Source: Moniliella sp. 'wahieum'
Taxonomy: Eukaryota > Basidiomycota > Moniliellomycetes > Moniliellales > Moniliellaceae
DNA: 64,000 bases
Assembly (NCBI GenBank): GCA_003971905.1
Contig: RSEE01000012.1
Coordinates: 744,001 to 808,000, forward strand
Reading direction: 5' to 3'
In this document: piece by piece, positions 22,721 to 34,127 of the stretch
Position numbering within the stretch: the first letter of the stretch is position 1
Layout of the letters: every line of letters begins with the position of its first letter
The notes under the pieces: model-generated
Told to the model about the DNA's origin: nothing
The model's input: the letters and a program-made list of their open reading frames with translations, nothing else
The model's database searches: none
Made by a program: the position numbers and the translations under genes

Positions 22721-23404
22721 AGCCTATAAACATGAGCTCGTCTTTTTTTTGCCTGTTCACCTTCTCTTTTCTCTGCACCTAGATCCCCTGTATTTCTTTC
22801 CTCTCCATTGCGCCACCTGCCTGGTTGCTTCTTGCCCGATGTACCTTATCAATTCTGCATCCACTTCCCTACTATCCAAAACATCTTGAACATATCTGCT
22901 AAACATATCTGCTAAACACGGACCTAATAAGCTTGACCCGATGCTCATATGCTCATACTCGCACAGTAACAACAACGAGAGGATCATATTTGGTTGCATC
23001 TCTGCCAATCTTCTCCCCTAAAGCCGTTCGCACGCGTCTTCTCTAGATTTGATGATAGCCACACTTCGTAACGCACTTATATACTACTACTAATCGGCTG
23101 AGTCTACATAATATATGACAGCGCTTGTCTGATGTCCGAGCAGGTTCGCTGCGCTAAAGTCTCTTCCGCAATCTTACCCACCCACGTTTTATAGGTTTTG
23201 TGACAATATGTTTTCCCAACTGATAGCAACCCCTTTGCGACATTTTAGTCGCCCCATGCCTGTTTACCTTATCTTTCTAAGCTGTCCGTGCGGCATCTGC
23301 CTTCCCTGTTCTCCCTCTGTTGACTTGTTTCCCTTTTAGTCCCTGTCTGTTAGCAATATAATGGTTCGTGGCTTTCCCCCACGGTCCATTGGCGTCTCCC
23401 CCTA

Positions 23405-24085
23405 GTCTCCTCGCCAATTGATCAATCCAGTACAGGCAACTTCTCCTCTTAGTTGCTCCTTCAGCCCCCGTCGTCAGCTCTCAGCTCCCCCAGCCCAAGT
23501 TCAGTCCAGTTCAGCCGTGTGTGATCCTGACTACAGCCACACCACCCCCATGATGAGACCTGGAGTCCTGATGGTCCTCGAGGGTGATGCAATCGCACTG
23601 GTGGTGGTGGTGGTGTGGCAATCAGCAATGCCTACAGAGGAACATCAAGCAGCGAGTCGCCATCAGGGGCTAAGCTGCGGGCCAAGGAGGGAAACAGGAG
23701 AGGGGAAACAGCGGAACTCCTAGGCCTGAGGAGGAACTGAAGGGACATTGTCCAAAGCACGAGCCACCTAGCTCAACACCCCAGTCTCAGTCCAGCCTCA
23801 GCCCAGCCTCAGTCCAGCAGCGCAGGTCGTCCGCTGCCTCCTCCTCGTCCCTGAGCCCGAAGGCTTTAGACACGCTACTGCCGCAGAAGCCGGTGCCACG
23901 CAGCCTTGCCACACCTGCAGCCATCTCTGCTATACGCCGAGAGGCCTTTCATTGCTCCTAGCTCCGCTCGGAACCGCCAACCAGCCCAAACGCGTAACTA
24001 CCGTGAGTCGACCTTAGGACCTCCAAGGGATTGTACCCCTAAAACCCTCGGGGCGGGCCCCCTGGCGGCGCCCGCCCCGTGATAG
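23405..24085 (+). repeat. Dispersed repeat, copy B (possible retroelement-derived fossil)
   Basis: Diverged relative of 5683-6090, with the same ordered landmarks (CCAATTGATCAA, AGTACAGGCAACTTCTCC, CACGCAGCCTTGCCAC, AACTACCGTGAGTCG, CCAAGGGATTGTACCCC). It is longer than copy A and ends in a GC-rich hairpin (24049-24079, 10-bp stem CGGGGCGGGC, 11-nt loop). No enzyme domain is visible. Confidence 0.45.
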
Positions 24086-25895
24086 TCTTCAGCCTTGTGT
24101 TGATAATGATCTTTGTGAGATCTCAGAGGGTATATATATAGTGGAGGGCGACTATGCGAGAGCACCCTTACAATCTTTGTCAGTCGGACCCTCCCGTCCC
24201 ACACACTCTTGCCACCAAACCATACGCGCTTAATAAACTAGACCTCCGCTGTTGTGTTGGGGGTATATGTGGCTCTTTTCAGAAGGCTGCTCTTCTCCGA
24301 CTGAAATATAAGCAGCTTAGGCGAAAGAGGCAAAGAGGGCAAAAGGCACCATTGCAAGCAGCATGGAAACACATGATGCGCTGCTAGGACACCGAACGGT
24401 GTGGCACACTTGTTTCGATCACCTCGATCACCTCTTCGGTCCTTCCTCTATTTTATTGTCAAAAGTTATTCGATACTACTGTTGCACTGTGCGATGGGCT
24501 GGGGGAGTGCAGCCTCAGCACACAGTTGGGTATAGCTTTTTCGCTTCTAGTAGTGCCCACATTATTCTCACAAAAAGTATGTATATAATGGAGTTGTACA
24601 ACAGCCCCCGTGATCGGGGCCAGGCCCTAATCACTCACTTACTTAGAAGGGGGGGGAAGTGTTGGCGGTGGGTCACGAACTGTGTTATGATGGCCAACTG
24701 TGGAGACGCAAGAGCTAATGGAGGAGAGATCGATATGCGAAGAGCTTTCTTACTGAATCTATGGTAATAGTGGGTTTCATCTATAAGGCCTAAGGGGGGA
24801 CTTGTGGATATGTATAACCACGAGGCGAATTCACCCGCCGCGGCGCTTTGACCATCTCACTCGACCAACTCCGCCCCGCTTTGCTTGGCTGGAGGAGGCT
24901 AGTAACGAAGGGCATGGCATAGCCTCCCGTCTGTGGCTGCGCATAGTGGTTGTTGGCCACGCTAAACATTTTTTTTTAAAACACTGCAGTGCATGTGTGA
25001 CGTCACATGGGTCGGCTAATTACAGACAAGATGTGGATGCGATGCTGATTGATGCATTGATGCAGGCCCTGCCGAGTGAGAGAAACCGCGCAAGTACAAG
25101 TCCACTGCCACACGGCCGACCGACGGCCATGGCAAAAAACCCGGCGCACGTACGTCCTTCTTGCGGGGCCCTTTTGCGGGTCGGAACAACCTTCCTCGGT
25201 TTTACATTGCCCATTTTGCCCCACATCCGTTCCCATGAAGCACCCAGCTAGCATGGGAATGGGTGTACACGAAGCGCCGCGCAACACCTACTTAAGTTTT
25301 GCCGTCTCCTAGCGACGGGGGCACCGTTGAAAAATAAAAAAGGCGACGCAACACACAGAGGGGCGGAGAGACGCGGAAAGAGAGCAGGAGAGACAGTGGC
25401 GAATTTTGTTGAACTGCAACTCCCTTAATTGTGCTTTATAGACAAACTGGCAGTCCACACATTCAGGCACGCGAACTTGATGCATTCTGTTTTATTCAAG
25501 TTGTAAGCTATACACATCTCGGGTTGAGCTCCGTACTGGCCCAGCATACGCGACTCATATAGTATGGACGCTCGCATATATATATGAACACGATGTAACC
25601 AGCGTATACGAACCCGCAGTGGCAGTTGTGACATGTGACGCTGCTGTATACGGGTGTATAGTGACTAACGCGTCGACTTCTGCATATGGTCTGTGTGCGT
25701 TCGAGCGCATAATACTGGACGATTATAGACTTGGGGCGCGGGGCTGTGAACGTCGAGTCTTGTGACTTGCAGTGTCTGTGGCCATGCGCACCTCTGCCTC
25801 GGCCTTTGCCCACACGCATTGTACGAGAAGTGCTATCGGATAGGTTTCCTCATGTTGCGGCTTTGTTCGCCCTCTGTTTATTGTGGTATATCATG

Positions 25896-25939
25896 ATGCG
25901 CGAATATATCTTATTGACACATCTTATGCGCGAATATAT
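25896..25939. promoter_or_regulatory. Direct repeat of ATGCGCGAATATAT upstream of the repeat-membrane protein
   Basis: Identical 14-mers at 25896-25909 and 25926-25939, 30 bp start to start (about three helical turns). They lie 138-182 bp upstream of the ATG at 26078, with GACTATAAG further downstream near 25960. This is the arrangement of a paired activator site or of AT-rich core elements. Confidence 0.4.
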
Positions 25940-26077
25940 ATTGGTGGAGGAAGTACTAGACTATAAGTACTAGCGGCCCTCAGCAAGCTCTCCAGCATCT
26001 CCCCCTCCTGTAACCACCGCCACCATCCACCACTGCTGTTCTACCACCCCAGTTACCACCCCTTATCCACTGTCACC

Positions 26078-28572
26078 ATGTCTTTGGATGTCGAAAGGAT
26101 GGGCTTGCACCAAAAAGCACCCATTGTTCGTCTCGCTCGCGCGTTCATGTTTGTCTTCCGCAAGTGGCTACGATTCAACCTATGGTGCCTCGTATTGTAC
26201 GGTCTGCTGGTCGTGCAAGATGATCTAGATGTCGAATGGTTGGTTCAGATCTTGTCTTTCACCTGCTTTACTCCCGCCGCCTTCTTCTTGTTCCGCGTGT
26301 TGTACCCCATCGCTGATATGTTCGCCAAAGTGGCAGCTCTCATGGCCGTGGGGTACGTGGTTTTGAATCCCACCGAGTCCATCAATTTCGTCTGGAACTG
26401 GTTGCCAGAGGCAGCTGGTACTCATGACGAAGATATCATTCCAATACCTATCCCGGGTTCTTACAAAATCAAGTCCAATGATCTATTCCGGGATTGCTTC
26501 GGCAGCTTGCCGTCGTTGCCCTCACCCCTGCCCAGGATGCGATATTGCATTATGGACCTCGTCCGCCCGACTCGAGTGTGCCCACTGCACCTCGTCCTTC
26601 CGATTCGAGTGTGCCCACTGCACCTCGTCCACGACATTCACAGGACAAACCCAGGAACCTACCCGGCCTCCAACTACCCCAGCACCGACCCTATCCCATT
26701 GAAATACGTGCCCCGGCCCATGACGTCGTCCCAAAGGAGTTGATTACTACGCATGGTGCACGCCAACTATTGTTGCCGCCCCTGGAACGCCTGTTGGTTG
26801 AGAGGCGGGCGCAACGGCCGCTATATCAATACCACTGTCCTCCCAGCCGCCCGCTACGTCAATATCAGTGTCCTACTGGCTGTACTGGTGCTATTCGCCA
26901 GCCTCGGCGGCCTCTCAGGCTTCGGCTTCACCAAGAGCAAAATCCCGACCCCACAGACAGAAGAGAACACCCCAGTTGACCGAAACCGAGCCTCCGAAAT
27001 TGGCCTTTCGACCTACATCAATACGGACCTCGAGGCTGCGTTCCAGCAACTGACGCTCGGCAACAAGGTGCCTACTACGCCACCCTCCCCCTCTTCTACT
27101 CCGGCTGCCACTCCCAGCACCGTGGTCCCTAATCCAACCGTTGTTCCTGACGACGTGCCGGTGGTTGAGCAAAGGGATACAACCATCATCAATTCCACCA
27201 GCAGACTTGTCTCGCCCTCACCCGACGTACCACTTCCCATTCAAGCGAATCACTCACATCAAACCAAGTATGTCTCTCCCACTGAATATAATCCTGGACA
27301 TATATTCTAACTACCATTTTCTCCAGTTCTGATGAGCCCTTGGCTTCCGAGGAGACAGATGTGGGCCCCAGGGAGGAGGTGCCGTCTGAGACGCGCCCGA
27401 CGGACAATGAGTCTCCTGCCCAGGAAGCAGGGGTAAGAACTTTTCAACAGCAGCCACTTGATCTTCAGGCAGCTGGTGGGGCCAGCCAGGTGGTGGTCGG
27501 ATTTGCTGCCTACGCAACCGCAAAAAACCCGTGGATGGCTCCAATGCTTTCGACCGCGCCGGCTCATCACGGTGGTACCAATGGCTTTGCGGCCGCTTCT
27601 ACTGTCCCCATGCAACAGGCGCCATTGGGGGGCAACCAAATGCAACCCCGCCAATTCCAACAAGCCCACAACTGCTTTCTTCCTCCCGCTCCTTCTGAGG
27701 ACCCCATGCAGGTGGAATTCGGGGGCAACGCAATGCAACCTCGTCAGTTTCAGCAGGCTCACAACTGCTTCCTTCCTCCTGTCGCTTCTGCCGTCCCCAT
27801 GCAGGCGGCATTGGAGAGCAATGCAATGCAACCCCGTCAGTTCCAACAAGCCCACAACTGTTTTCTTCCTCCCACCACTTCAGTCGTCCCCACGCAGGCG
27901 GCCTGGGCGGGACCCGTCGGAACGCAGCCCCGTCAGTTCCAACAAGCTCACAACTGCTTTCTTCCTCCCGCTTCTTCTGCGGTCCCCACGGAGGCGGCAT
28001 GGGCGGGACTCGGAACGCAGCCCCATCAATTCCAGCAACCTCACAACTGCTTTCTCCCTCCGGCTCCGCGTTTCACTACGCAAGTTGCATGGGGCGGAAG
28101 TGTCCCTCAGCCTCGAGCAAAGGCTTCGCTAACACCTCAGCCCATGCAGATTGACAGCACAATGCACTCGGATCAGGGCCAATGGGGTGCACCTAGGGGC
28201 TTTGGGAGCTATTCCGGCGGTGCTGGTGCATTCATTCAACAGGCCGCTGGGGGTGGAGGTATTACCCAACCCCGTCAATTTCAGCAAGGTTCCAATGCCT
28301 TTGGTCTGCCAGCTTCGGGGTCGATCCCGGGCGTCGGGGGCACCCGCGCCCTTGCCCCTGCCCAAGCTGTGTGGGGGGGCAACGTGTTTCAGCCTCAGCA
28401 GGGTTTCCAAGCACCCTCTGCGTTCGCAAGCCAGTCTACTGTCATCGGTTTCGATACCACCGGTCCAGTCCAGGTCCCGGCGGTGTCCATGCAGCAGCCG
28501 CAGCATGAGCAACACCTAAGTGGAAGCGGTGCCCTAGCACCCCGTTTTGATGGGCGCATTGCCTCCGGCTGA
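26078..28572 (+). CDS. Unrecognised membrane protein with a C-terminal glutamine-rich repeat domain
   Basis: Not recognised. The ATG at 26078 (TGTCACCATG) opens MSLDVERMGLHQKAPIVRLA. Two or three hydrophobic segments lie in the first 110 residues (LWCLVLYGLLVV; ILSFTCFTPAAFFLFRVLY; AALMAVGYVVLN). A proline-rich linker with DSSVPTAPRP twice follows; one frame change lies near 26500 and probably another near 26750. A further hydrophobic segment (VLLAVLVLFASLGGLSGFGF) may be read in one frame. The 59-nt intron 27268-27326 has a GTATGT donor, a TTCTAAC branch site and a CTCCAG acceptor, joining codons to give HQTNSDEPLASEE. The C-terminal exon is open to 28572 and carries five clear repeats with the core QPRQFQQAHNCFLPP plus degenerate copies. 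An N-terminal membrane anchor with a long, probably cytosolic, Q/F/P-rich tail is the simplest reading. Roughly 800 residues. Confidence 0.6.
27268..27326 (+). other. Intron in the repeat-membrane protein gene
   Basis: GTATGT donor, ATTCTAAC branch point 17-25 nt before the CTCCAG acceptor, 59 nt. Removing it joins two protein-like frames in phase. Confidence 0.8.
27625..28085 (+). repeat. Five protein-coding repeats, about 90-96 bp each
   Basis: Each unit encodes QPRQFQQAHNCFLPP followed by a variable 12-16-residue spacer (for example ASSAVPTEAAWAG). The core is nearly invariant while spacers differ in length and sequence; the fifth unit changes R to H and A to P. Degenerate QPRQFQQ and QPQQGFQ copies continue to about 28420. 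Divergence between units argues for an old repeat kept by selection. Confidence 0.85.
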
Positions 28573-30594
28573 GCAAGTGCTGCGGCCCCTACTCTCGCAC
28601 CGTCTAAGGCGCGCCAGGGGCCGTTCTCTCCGTCATCTCCCCCCTCGGTACTACTCCCGTTTTCTTCGACGGCGGGCTGCACGCTCGTAGTTTAGCTGCG
28701 CCTGACGCTGGTCCCAACCTGCTCTTTGGGCCTTGTGAATATATAGGCCACCGTATTTGGCGCTCACAGCTGTCCGTATTCTCCTACTATTCTCCCCGTT
28801 TCGTTCCCTTCAAGCCGCCGCCTGTTTGTGCATACACCCAGATCGTGGATATTGTTTCTAGCCATCGGATCTCGTGATTTTCTTTTTTTCTATCCAACTG
28901 TGATGCATTCCTGTAGAGTCTTTACTGATATGGGAAGACGGGCTGAATCTTTGGGCAGTGTGAGCTCTTCGCTTGCGATCTTGCTTCCCATATGTCATGA
29001 GGCGAGCCCGAGGTGGAGCCGTCCCCCGTAGGTTAGAGGTACAAACCCTTGGACGGCCACTCGGAGCCACGTATACGGTATTTCCGGCCTCCGACTCTGG
29101 TCGGACCGAGCGGGTGTAGAGGCGAGGGAGAGACACTCTAGTTTGGGTGGGCTCTGCGTGCGTACAAAGGCCGCAGCTCAGACTCTCTGAGGCAGGAGCA
29201 GCGTACGTACTGTAGGTCGTCAAGACCAGTTGAACGGGTCCAGGGGCCCAGGAACTCCGAGGTAACGCGGTTTCTGGGTCGTTACCACACTCGACGCCGT
29301 AGCGGAGGCGGAATCAGGAAGAGTCTTAACTGAAGAACAAGCGTTGCCTGCACCACTGGGAGCCGCGGCTCCAATACAACCGATATGAGTCGTAAATTCT
29401 AAGAGCGTAGTAGCCCAGTGAAGGAATCAAGGGTGAAGACGGAGAAGGATGAGGAATGGCAACCAGAATGCTGACCAGGGTTGAAGAGAGGTTTGTCTCG
29501 TTAAGAGACAAGTTAATCAACAGGATGTATTGATAAGGACCACAGCTCGCAAGACTTTACAGGGCTGCTTATATACGTATAAGAGATCAGAAGGACATAA
29601 GGTATAATCACATATACAAAATCAATAGGATGTGTGGGGGTTTTTACAGAGAGGTCAAGACGAAAACGCAGTCAGTACTTTCAAAGGCACTGCTGTTGAG
29701 TATCTGCAGCATGAATCAGTTGTCCGCTGAGCTCTCATTAGTCTGACGGGACTGGTGCGTGTTTGGATAAGATGTCTACGACATAATGTACGGGGCTCTG
29801 AGAGTCGGGAGAGAACCAGATCGTCCCGTAACAATATCCTGGATATATGGATCCATAGTATTCGCAAGACAGTAAAGGTAAGGCACTTGAGAAACACGAA
29901 GCGTCCACACAGATTCTCTACGACGTTCATCGACTCGCATTTTCTTCAAATGGTAGCGGCTCTTCACCTCCACACCCATCAATCAAAAGGGGAAAACACA
30001 AGAGAGAGTGTGCGGTGTAATAGTGGATCATCGGGGTCAGAACGTAGCCTACAGCGCAGTAGGATTACCCAACCCTACCCAGCTGCGTTGCTGCAGTCTG
30101 CTGTAGCTTGCCTGCATAATCGAGGGCCAGCCTTTGCACCTGAGAGGGCCATGGAGGGGAAACAGGAAGGGGAGGGGGCATTATTGTGCGCGTTCCGACT
30201 GACGCTGGTTCAGCTTGTACTGCTGCTGCGCACCCGCCCACATGGGTCACATGACCCGCCGAACCCAACTCACACGTCACGTCATGCATCACGCTAGCAA
30301 GTGGCTGGTGGACAGTCATTATTACCATTTCAAATACATCATGCGTCGGCATCACGCGTCGTGCTTGAATTTGCAACCCTTGCTGGGCTTCAATTTCATT
30401 TAGGCCACTGCAGGCCACTGTTCCTCACCTATCGGCTCTTCGTCGCCATCACGTGGCAAGACAGGCAGGACGGGAGAAAAATGTTGCGCGTCCCCACCAC
30501 CATCGATTCCTTCTTTCCTCGTACGTCTAGCTGCCAGCCGCTCCCGCTCCGCGACGACCCAAAACTGACCTTTCCCCTTATTCCGAAAAGCACC
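28573..30594. other. Intergenic region with retroelement fossil
   Basis: No intact gene. Contains a probable LTR-element fragment (about 29000-29560), AT-rich sequence of unknown origin (29570-30000) and then the SET/NAP promoter. CATGACCCG/GTCACATG words recur at 30240-30300. Confidence 0.5.
29000..29560 (-). mobile_element. LTR-retrotransposon fossil (probable terminal repeat plus start of gag)
   Basis: Read leftward, a TATA-bearing segment (about 29560) leads into a CT-rich leader and then a gag-like N-terminal frame (RYLGVPGPLDPFNW near 29245). The order resembles the 5' end of a copia-like element, but family assignment is tentative. It is a broken fragment: no protease, integrase or reverse transcriptase region is visible in the window. 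Ends are approximate. Confidence 0.35.
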
Positions 30595-31401
30595 ATGGCA
30601 CCTTTCGACATTGAACAGAACGAACCGCAAGACATCCCAGAGGCTATCCAGACCTCTCTCGATGAGGTTTCTGCTGCTGCGGACGCCGTCGATCTCGAGA
30701 TGATGATCGAAGCCATGAAGCGGCATGGCGCCATCCACACCAAGCGTGGCACCTTGGTTAGCAAGATCCCCCACTTCTGGGCTCAGACGGTGATGAACAG
30801 TGCTTTGGTTACCTTTTTTGACTCGGAAGATGCGGATGCCATGTCGTACCTCGAGGATCTGAATGTCGAGTACCCGGCCCTGGAGCAAGGTGACCCGCGG
30901 CCAGTCAAGTTGACCTTCACGTTCGGCGAGAACCCCTACTTTACCAACAAGACCCTCGTCAAGGAATTTACCCTCAAGCCTGACGCGCCCTCGGTCAAGG
31001 CCGAGTTTGATCTGACCGAGGTGGGCCAGACGAGCAAGACTGCGATCGACTGGAAAGATGAGGAGCACAACATTGCCAAGAAGAACCCGCAGGTTAACAG
31101 CTCTAAGGATGACGACTTTGACCCCGGCAGCTTCTTCAGCCACTTTTTCGAGGGCACCGATCTGGAAGTGGTTGGGCCGGTGGCAACCGCGTTGATTGTT
31201 GACCTGTGGCAGAACGCGGTCGGCATCTACACGGGGACCCATGACAACATGGACCTCGGCCTCTATGGCAATGACGCTGAATTCGACGCTGAAGACTCCG
31301 AGGAGGAGGAGGATGAAGATGACGAGGACGAGGACCCCAATGCTGAAATCGACTTGGAGGAGGTCGACGAGCGGCCGAAGAAGAAGGCGCGCAAGAACTA
31401 A
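30595..31401 (+). CDS. SET/NAP-family histone chaperone (Vps75/SET-like)
   Basis: Binds histones H2A-H2B/H3-H4 for nucleosome assembly, shuttling between cytoplasm and nucleus. About 268 residues and fully open. The start MAPFDIEQNEPQ (context GCACCATGGC) is preferred over in-frame upstream ATGs, which add only non-conserved leader. An N-terminal dimerisation helix (residues about 15-50) is followed by the earmuff core: SKIPHFWAQTVMN, FTFGENPYFTNKTLVKEF, and SFFSHFFEG, then LWQNAVGIYTG. The C-terminus is highly acidic (EDSEEEEDEDDEDEDP) and ends in a basic RPKKKARKN, a likely nuclear signal. No frameshift or intron, which makes it one of two clean conserved genes here. SET/Vps75 is favoured over Nap1 because of its short length. 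Confidence 0.92.
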   Translation: MAPFDIEQNEPQDIPEAIQTSLDEVSAAADAVDLEMMIEAMKRHGAIHTKRGTLVSKIPHFWAQTVMNSALVTFFDSEDADAMSYLEDLNVEYPALEQGDPRPVKLTFTFGENPYFTNKTLVKEFTLKPDAPSVKAEFDLTEVGQTSKTAIDWKDEEHNIAKKNPQVNSSKDDDFDPGSFFSHFFEGTDLEVVGPVATALIVDLWQNAVGIYTGTHDNMDLGLYGNDAEFDAEDSEEEEDEDDEDEDPNAEIDLEEVDERPKKKARKN

Positions 31402-32031
31402 GATTCGGCCGCAGATGGATCTTTGGGTCTCTGTGAGCCAAGTCGAGTTCTTGTTTTCTTGCCGTGTAATGCTGGTATTTCTTCCCGTGTGCTCTCTAAT
31501 AAGTAGTTCGTACCGCCCGATGAAGGAGACAGGTGGTAGTGTCTGTATCAGGTCTCAAGCGTGCTCTCGTGGCGTGTTCCGCGCACCTCATGTGGCTCTG
31601 CCAATACTTATGCCCTCTCGCATCTCAGCTTCTACTGGCTTCAACTGCTTGGAAGACGACCGCCCAGCTCAGTCTCACCCTGACTGGTGCAGCAGCGCGG
31701 AGACAGCTCCGGCTCTTCCCTCCCCCCGCAGCCTTTGCGTCAGCGTCGCTTCCACTCAGCGTGGACCCTAGCGCAGGACCTGCCGCCAGGAGCGCTCCCC
31801 ATTATAAGGCGCCCGTACAGTTCCGATGCCGCCATCCCGTTCCACTGTCAATGGCGGCGAGGATGCGATGCGCAGAGCACCAGATGCCTGCCTACGGCTG
31901 TGTAGACATCCAGAGCCCATATGGTGCAGTGGAACCATCACGTAGAGGTACGGAGTGAGAGCAGGTCAAGTGGTCGTGCCTTGAGCGTCTCCGCCTCTCG
32001 TCACAAAAACTGAAGCCATTGTTGGTTTCCA
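31402..32031. other. Intergenic region between SET/NAP and THI20 ends
   Basis: Tail-to-tail spacer of 630 bp. One rightward frame (31533-31958) is open but has no protein character. No RNA gene or repeat seen. Confidence 0.5.
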
Positions 32032-34127
32032 TTACAACACCTTCTCTCCCCTCCCAATTGCCACCGCCTCATCCCACATGCCCTGCTCGAGTTTGACGGC
32101 CGAATGGAAAATATCTTGGAGTGTGTGCAACCGGGCTGGTGCGATGGCTTCCTTCTCCACCAGAGTCTCCAGCACATCCACTGCATCCACTGCGCCCTGT
32201 TGAAAGCGATCGTGCGAATAGGTTTCAATCCAGTCGGCATAGGGGTTGCCCTGGTCACGAGCATGGGGGTGAGCCAAAGCCAAGTTGCGACCCACCTCGG
32301 CATAGCCCAGAATGCAAGGCAGCGTCGCCACCAACATCTCTGCCGCTGCGTACCGCCGTCCCACATCCAGCACAAAGCGCGTGTAGGCCAAGGTGGCACG
32401 CGACTCGGTTGTTTCATGCTCCAATTGGGCACGCGAGATTCCCCATTGGGCACAGAACTTGATATGCAACTCTGCCTCTTGGGCGATGGTCAAACTGCGT
32501 GAGGCAAGATTCTGGATCACTGGGAACTCATCCGCTTTGCTTGCAGCCAAGGCACAAATTTAGCGTAATGACGGGAGAAAGAAAGGAGGAGGGTAGGAGT
32601 CTTGAGTCAAAAGTGTGGAACGCCGCCAAACGGCAGCACGCCTTGTCCCAACTGTTGCACAAACGGATGGTGGACAAACAGGGCCCACCCCAGCGCCACT
32701 TCCACCAACTGGCTTGTCAAAGGCTGGAGACAGCCCAAGTGAGCCAATTCGGCTGCTGCTCTAGCTCTTGTGCGGTTTGGTCGTCGGCCAACGCAGGGAA
32801 TTTATCCGACCTCCTGCGTTGCACTGCGCGGGCGACAAGGGCATGCGAGTGGTTGAGAGGATGCTTGCCCGGCCCACATGGTTCAGCCCATGGAGCAAGC
32901 CACCTTGGACATACTCGATCCCTTGCAGAACCGAGTGGCGCAACCCCAAGCCCGACGCGAGGTAAGTGGCAATTGCCGAGCTGAGCGTGCACCCCGTTCC
33001 ATGGGTAGCAGAGGTGGGGATGTAGGGCTTGATGACAATGGTGAAGCGGTATTGGGGGCGAGATTGTGCCTCAATCCCAATTGCCTCGCACAACACATCC
33101 GCCACACTCGGCCCCCTCGGGTTGGCGGCGCAACCGACAAGCCTTGGGCAGGATGAGCCCGTTGGGCCGTCAGAACGGTAGACCAGGGTCTTAAATCAGT
33201 TCGTACGACTGCCAATTCTGCCTGCGCCGGGGTCGAAGAGGAGGGTGGAAGGTAGACGCACGCGTCGATGACTGCGGCGTCGGCTTAGCAGCTCTGCACC
33301 CGGGCCCGAAGAGGGTGCGTTGGCCTGGCCAAAGACATATACTGGGCGCTGGAGGGTTGTAGCCCCAAATGGTCCAGTAACAGCTCTACTTCCGACTGTG
33401 CAAAAGAGCTGTGCCCTCCCTTGACCAAGACCGCTGGGGCCCGAATACATGGCAATCGTCTCGGCCGCTTCTTTCATGGCCAAGGCTCGAATTGGACGGC
33501 CGGGGGTTGTGTCGTGAACTCATCGGCGGGAGTAGTGGTAAACCCAGGAAGAGAGAGATGTGGAAGGCCCTGGGGTACCGGTTGCCCATAGTGGTGGAGA
33601 ATGGCGCTGGCCTCGGGCAAGTTGGGGGTCAGAAGAGTGGCCTGGGGCGCAAGGCGGGCCAAGATGGTCTGATCGCGTCTGGCTGGAGCAACATCGATCC
33701 GGATGTGGAGACCATGACGGGATCGAGAACGATAGGAGGCAAGCTACTGCGGGGGTGTTGCTCTTTCCCGGGAACGAGGAGAGGAGGGCTTGGAGAGAAT
33801 CGGCCACTACATCGGCAACCTCACGTTGGCAAGCATTCCCACCTTGAACGCATCGATGTCAATGTCCTCACTGACGCTGCGGAACTGCTGGGCAACGAAG
33901 TCGGGCGGGACTTGGGAGATGGCTTGGACACCACATGTGTTCTGTGCTGTGAGAGCAGTCAAAACGGACAAGCCATACCCGCCCAGCGCCTGGATGGCCT
34001 TGAGGTCGGCTTGGATGCCGGCGCCACCACTGCTATCAGAGCCTGCAATGGTGCACACCCGAACCGGGTCGCTGGAGAAGAGCGCGTGCGGTGCCATGAA
34101 AGGGGGAAGTGGTGGAGAGGTGCCCAT
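32032..34127 (-). CDS. THI20: Bifunctional HMP/HMP-P kinase plus TENA-domain thiaminase (THI20 type), frameshifted
   Basis: Thiamine biosynthesis and salvage: phosphorylates hydroxymethylpyrimidine and its phosphate, with a C-terminal TENA/THI-4 domain that hydrolyses thiamine degradation products. The ATG at 34127 is followed by [20 protein letters not shown], the ThiD substrate-binding start. Then come [41 protein letters not shown] and [10 protein letters not shown], and the anion-hole motif [20 protein letters not shown] near 32990. The linker leads to [18 protein letters not shown] and a TENA domain that is open from about 32550 ([19 protein letters not shown]) to GRGEKVL-stop. The order of all motifs is correct, but several one-base losses split the kinase half. 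The fungal Thi20 arrangement explains the fusion. Confidence 0.9.

Larger units (their letters stand above)
22721..26077. other. Gene-poor region
   Basis: AT-richer intergenic DNA with no supported gene. It includes a CATATCTGCTAAACA direct repeat (22888-22918), copy B of the dispersed repeat (23405-24085), TATATATA-type sequences at 24131 and 24588, and a twin 14-mer before the gene at 26078. Short open frames lack protein character. Confidence 0.5.

Noticed and set aside
31533-31958. 141-residue open frame downstream of the SET/NAP gene
   Set aside because: No domain and composition not clearly coding; likely 3' flank.
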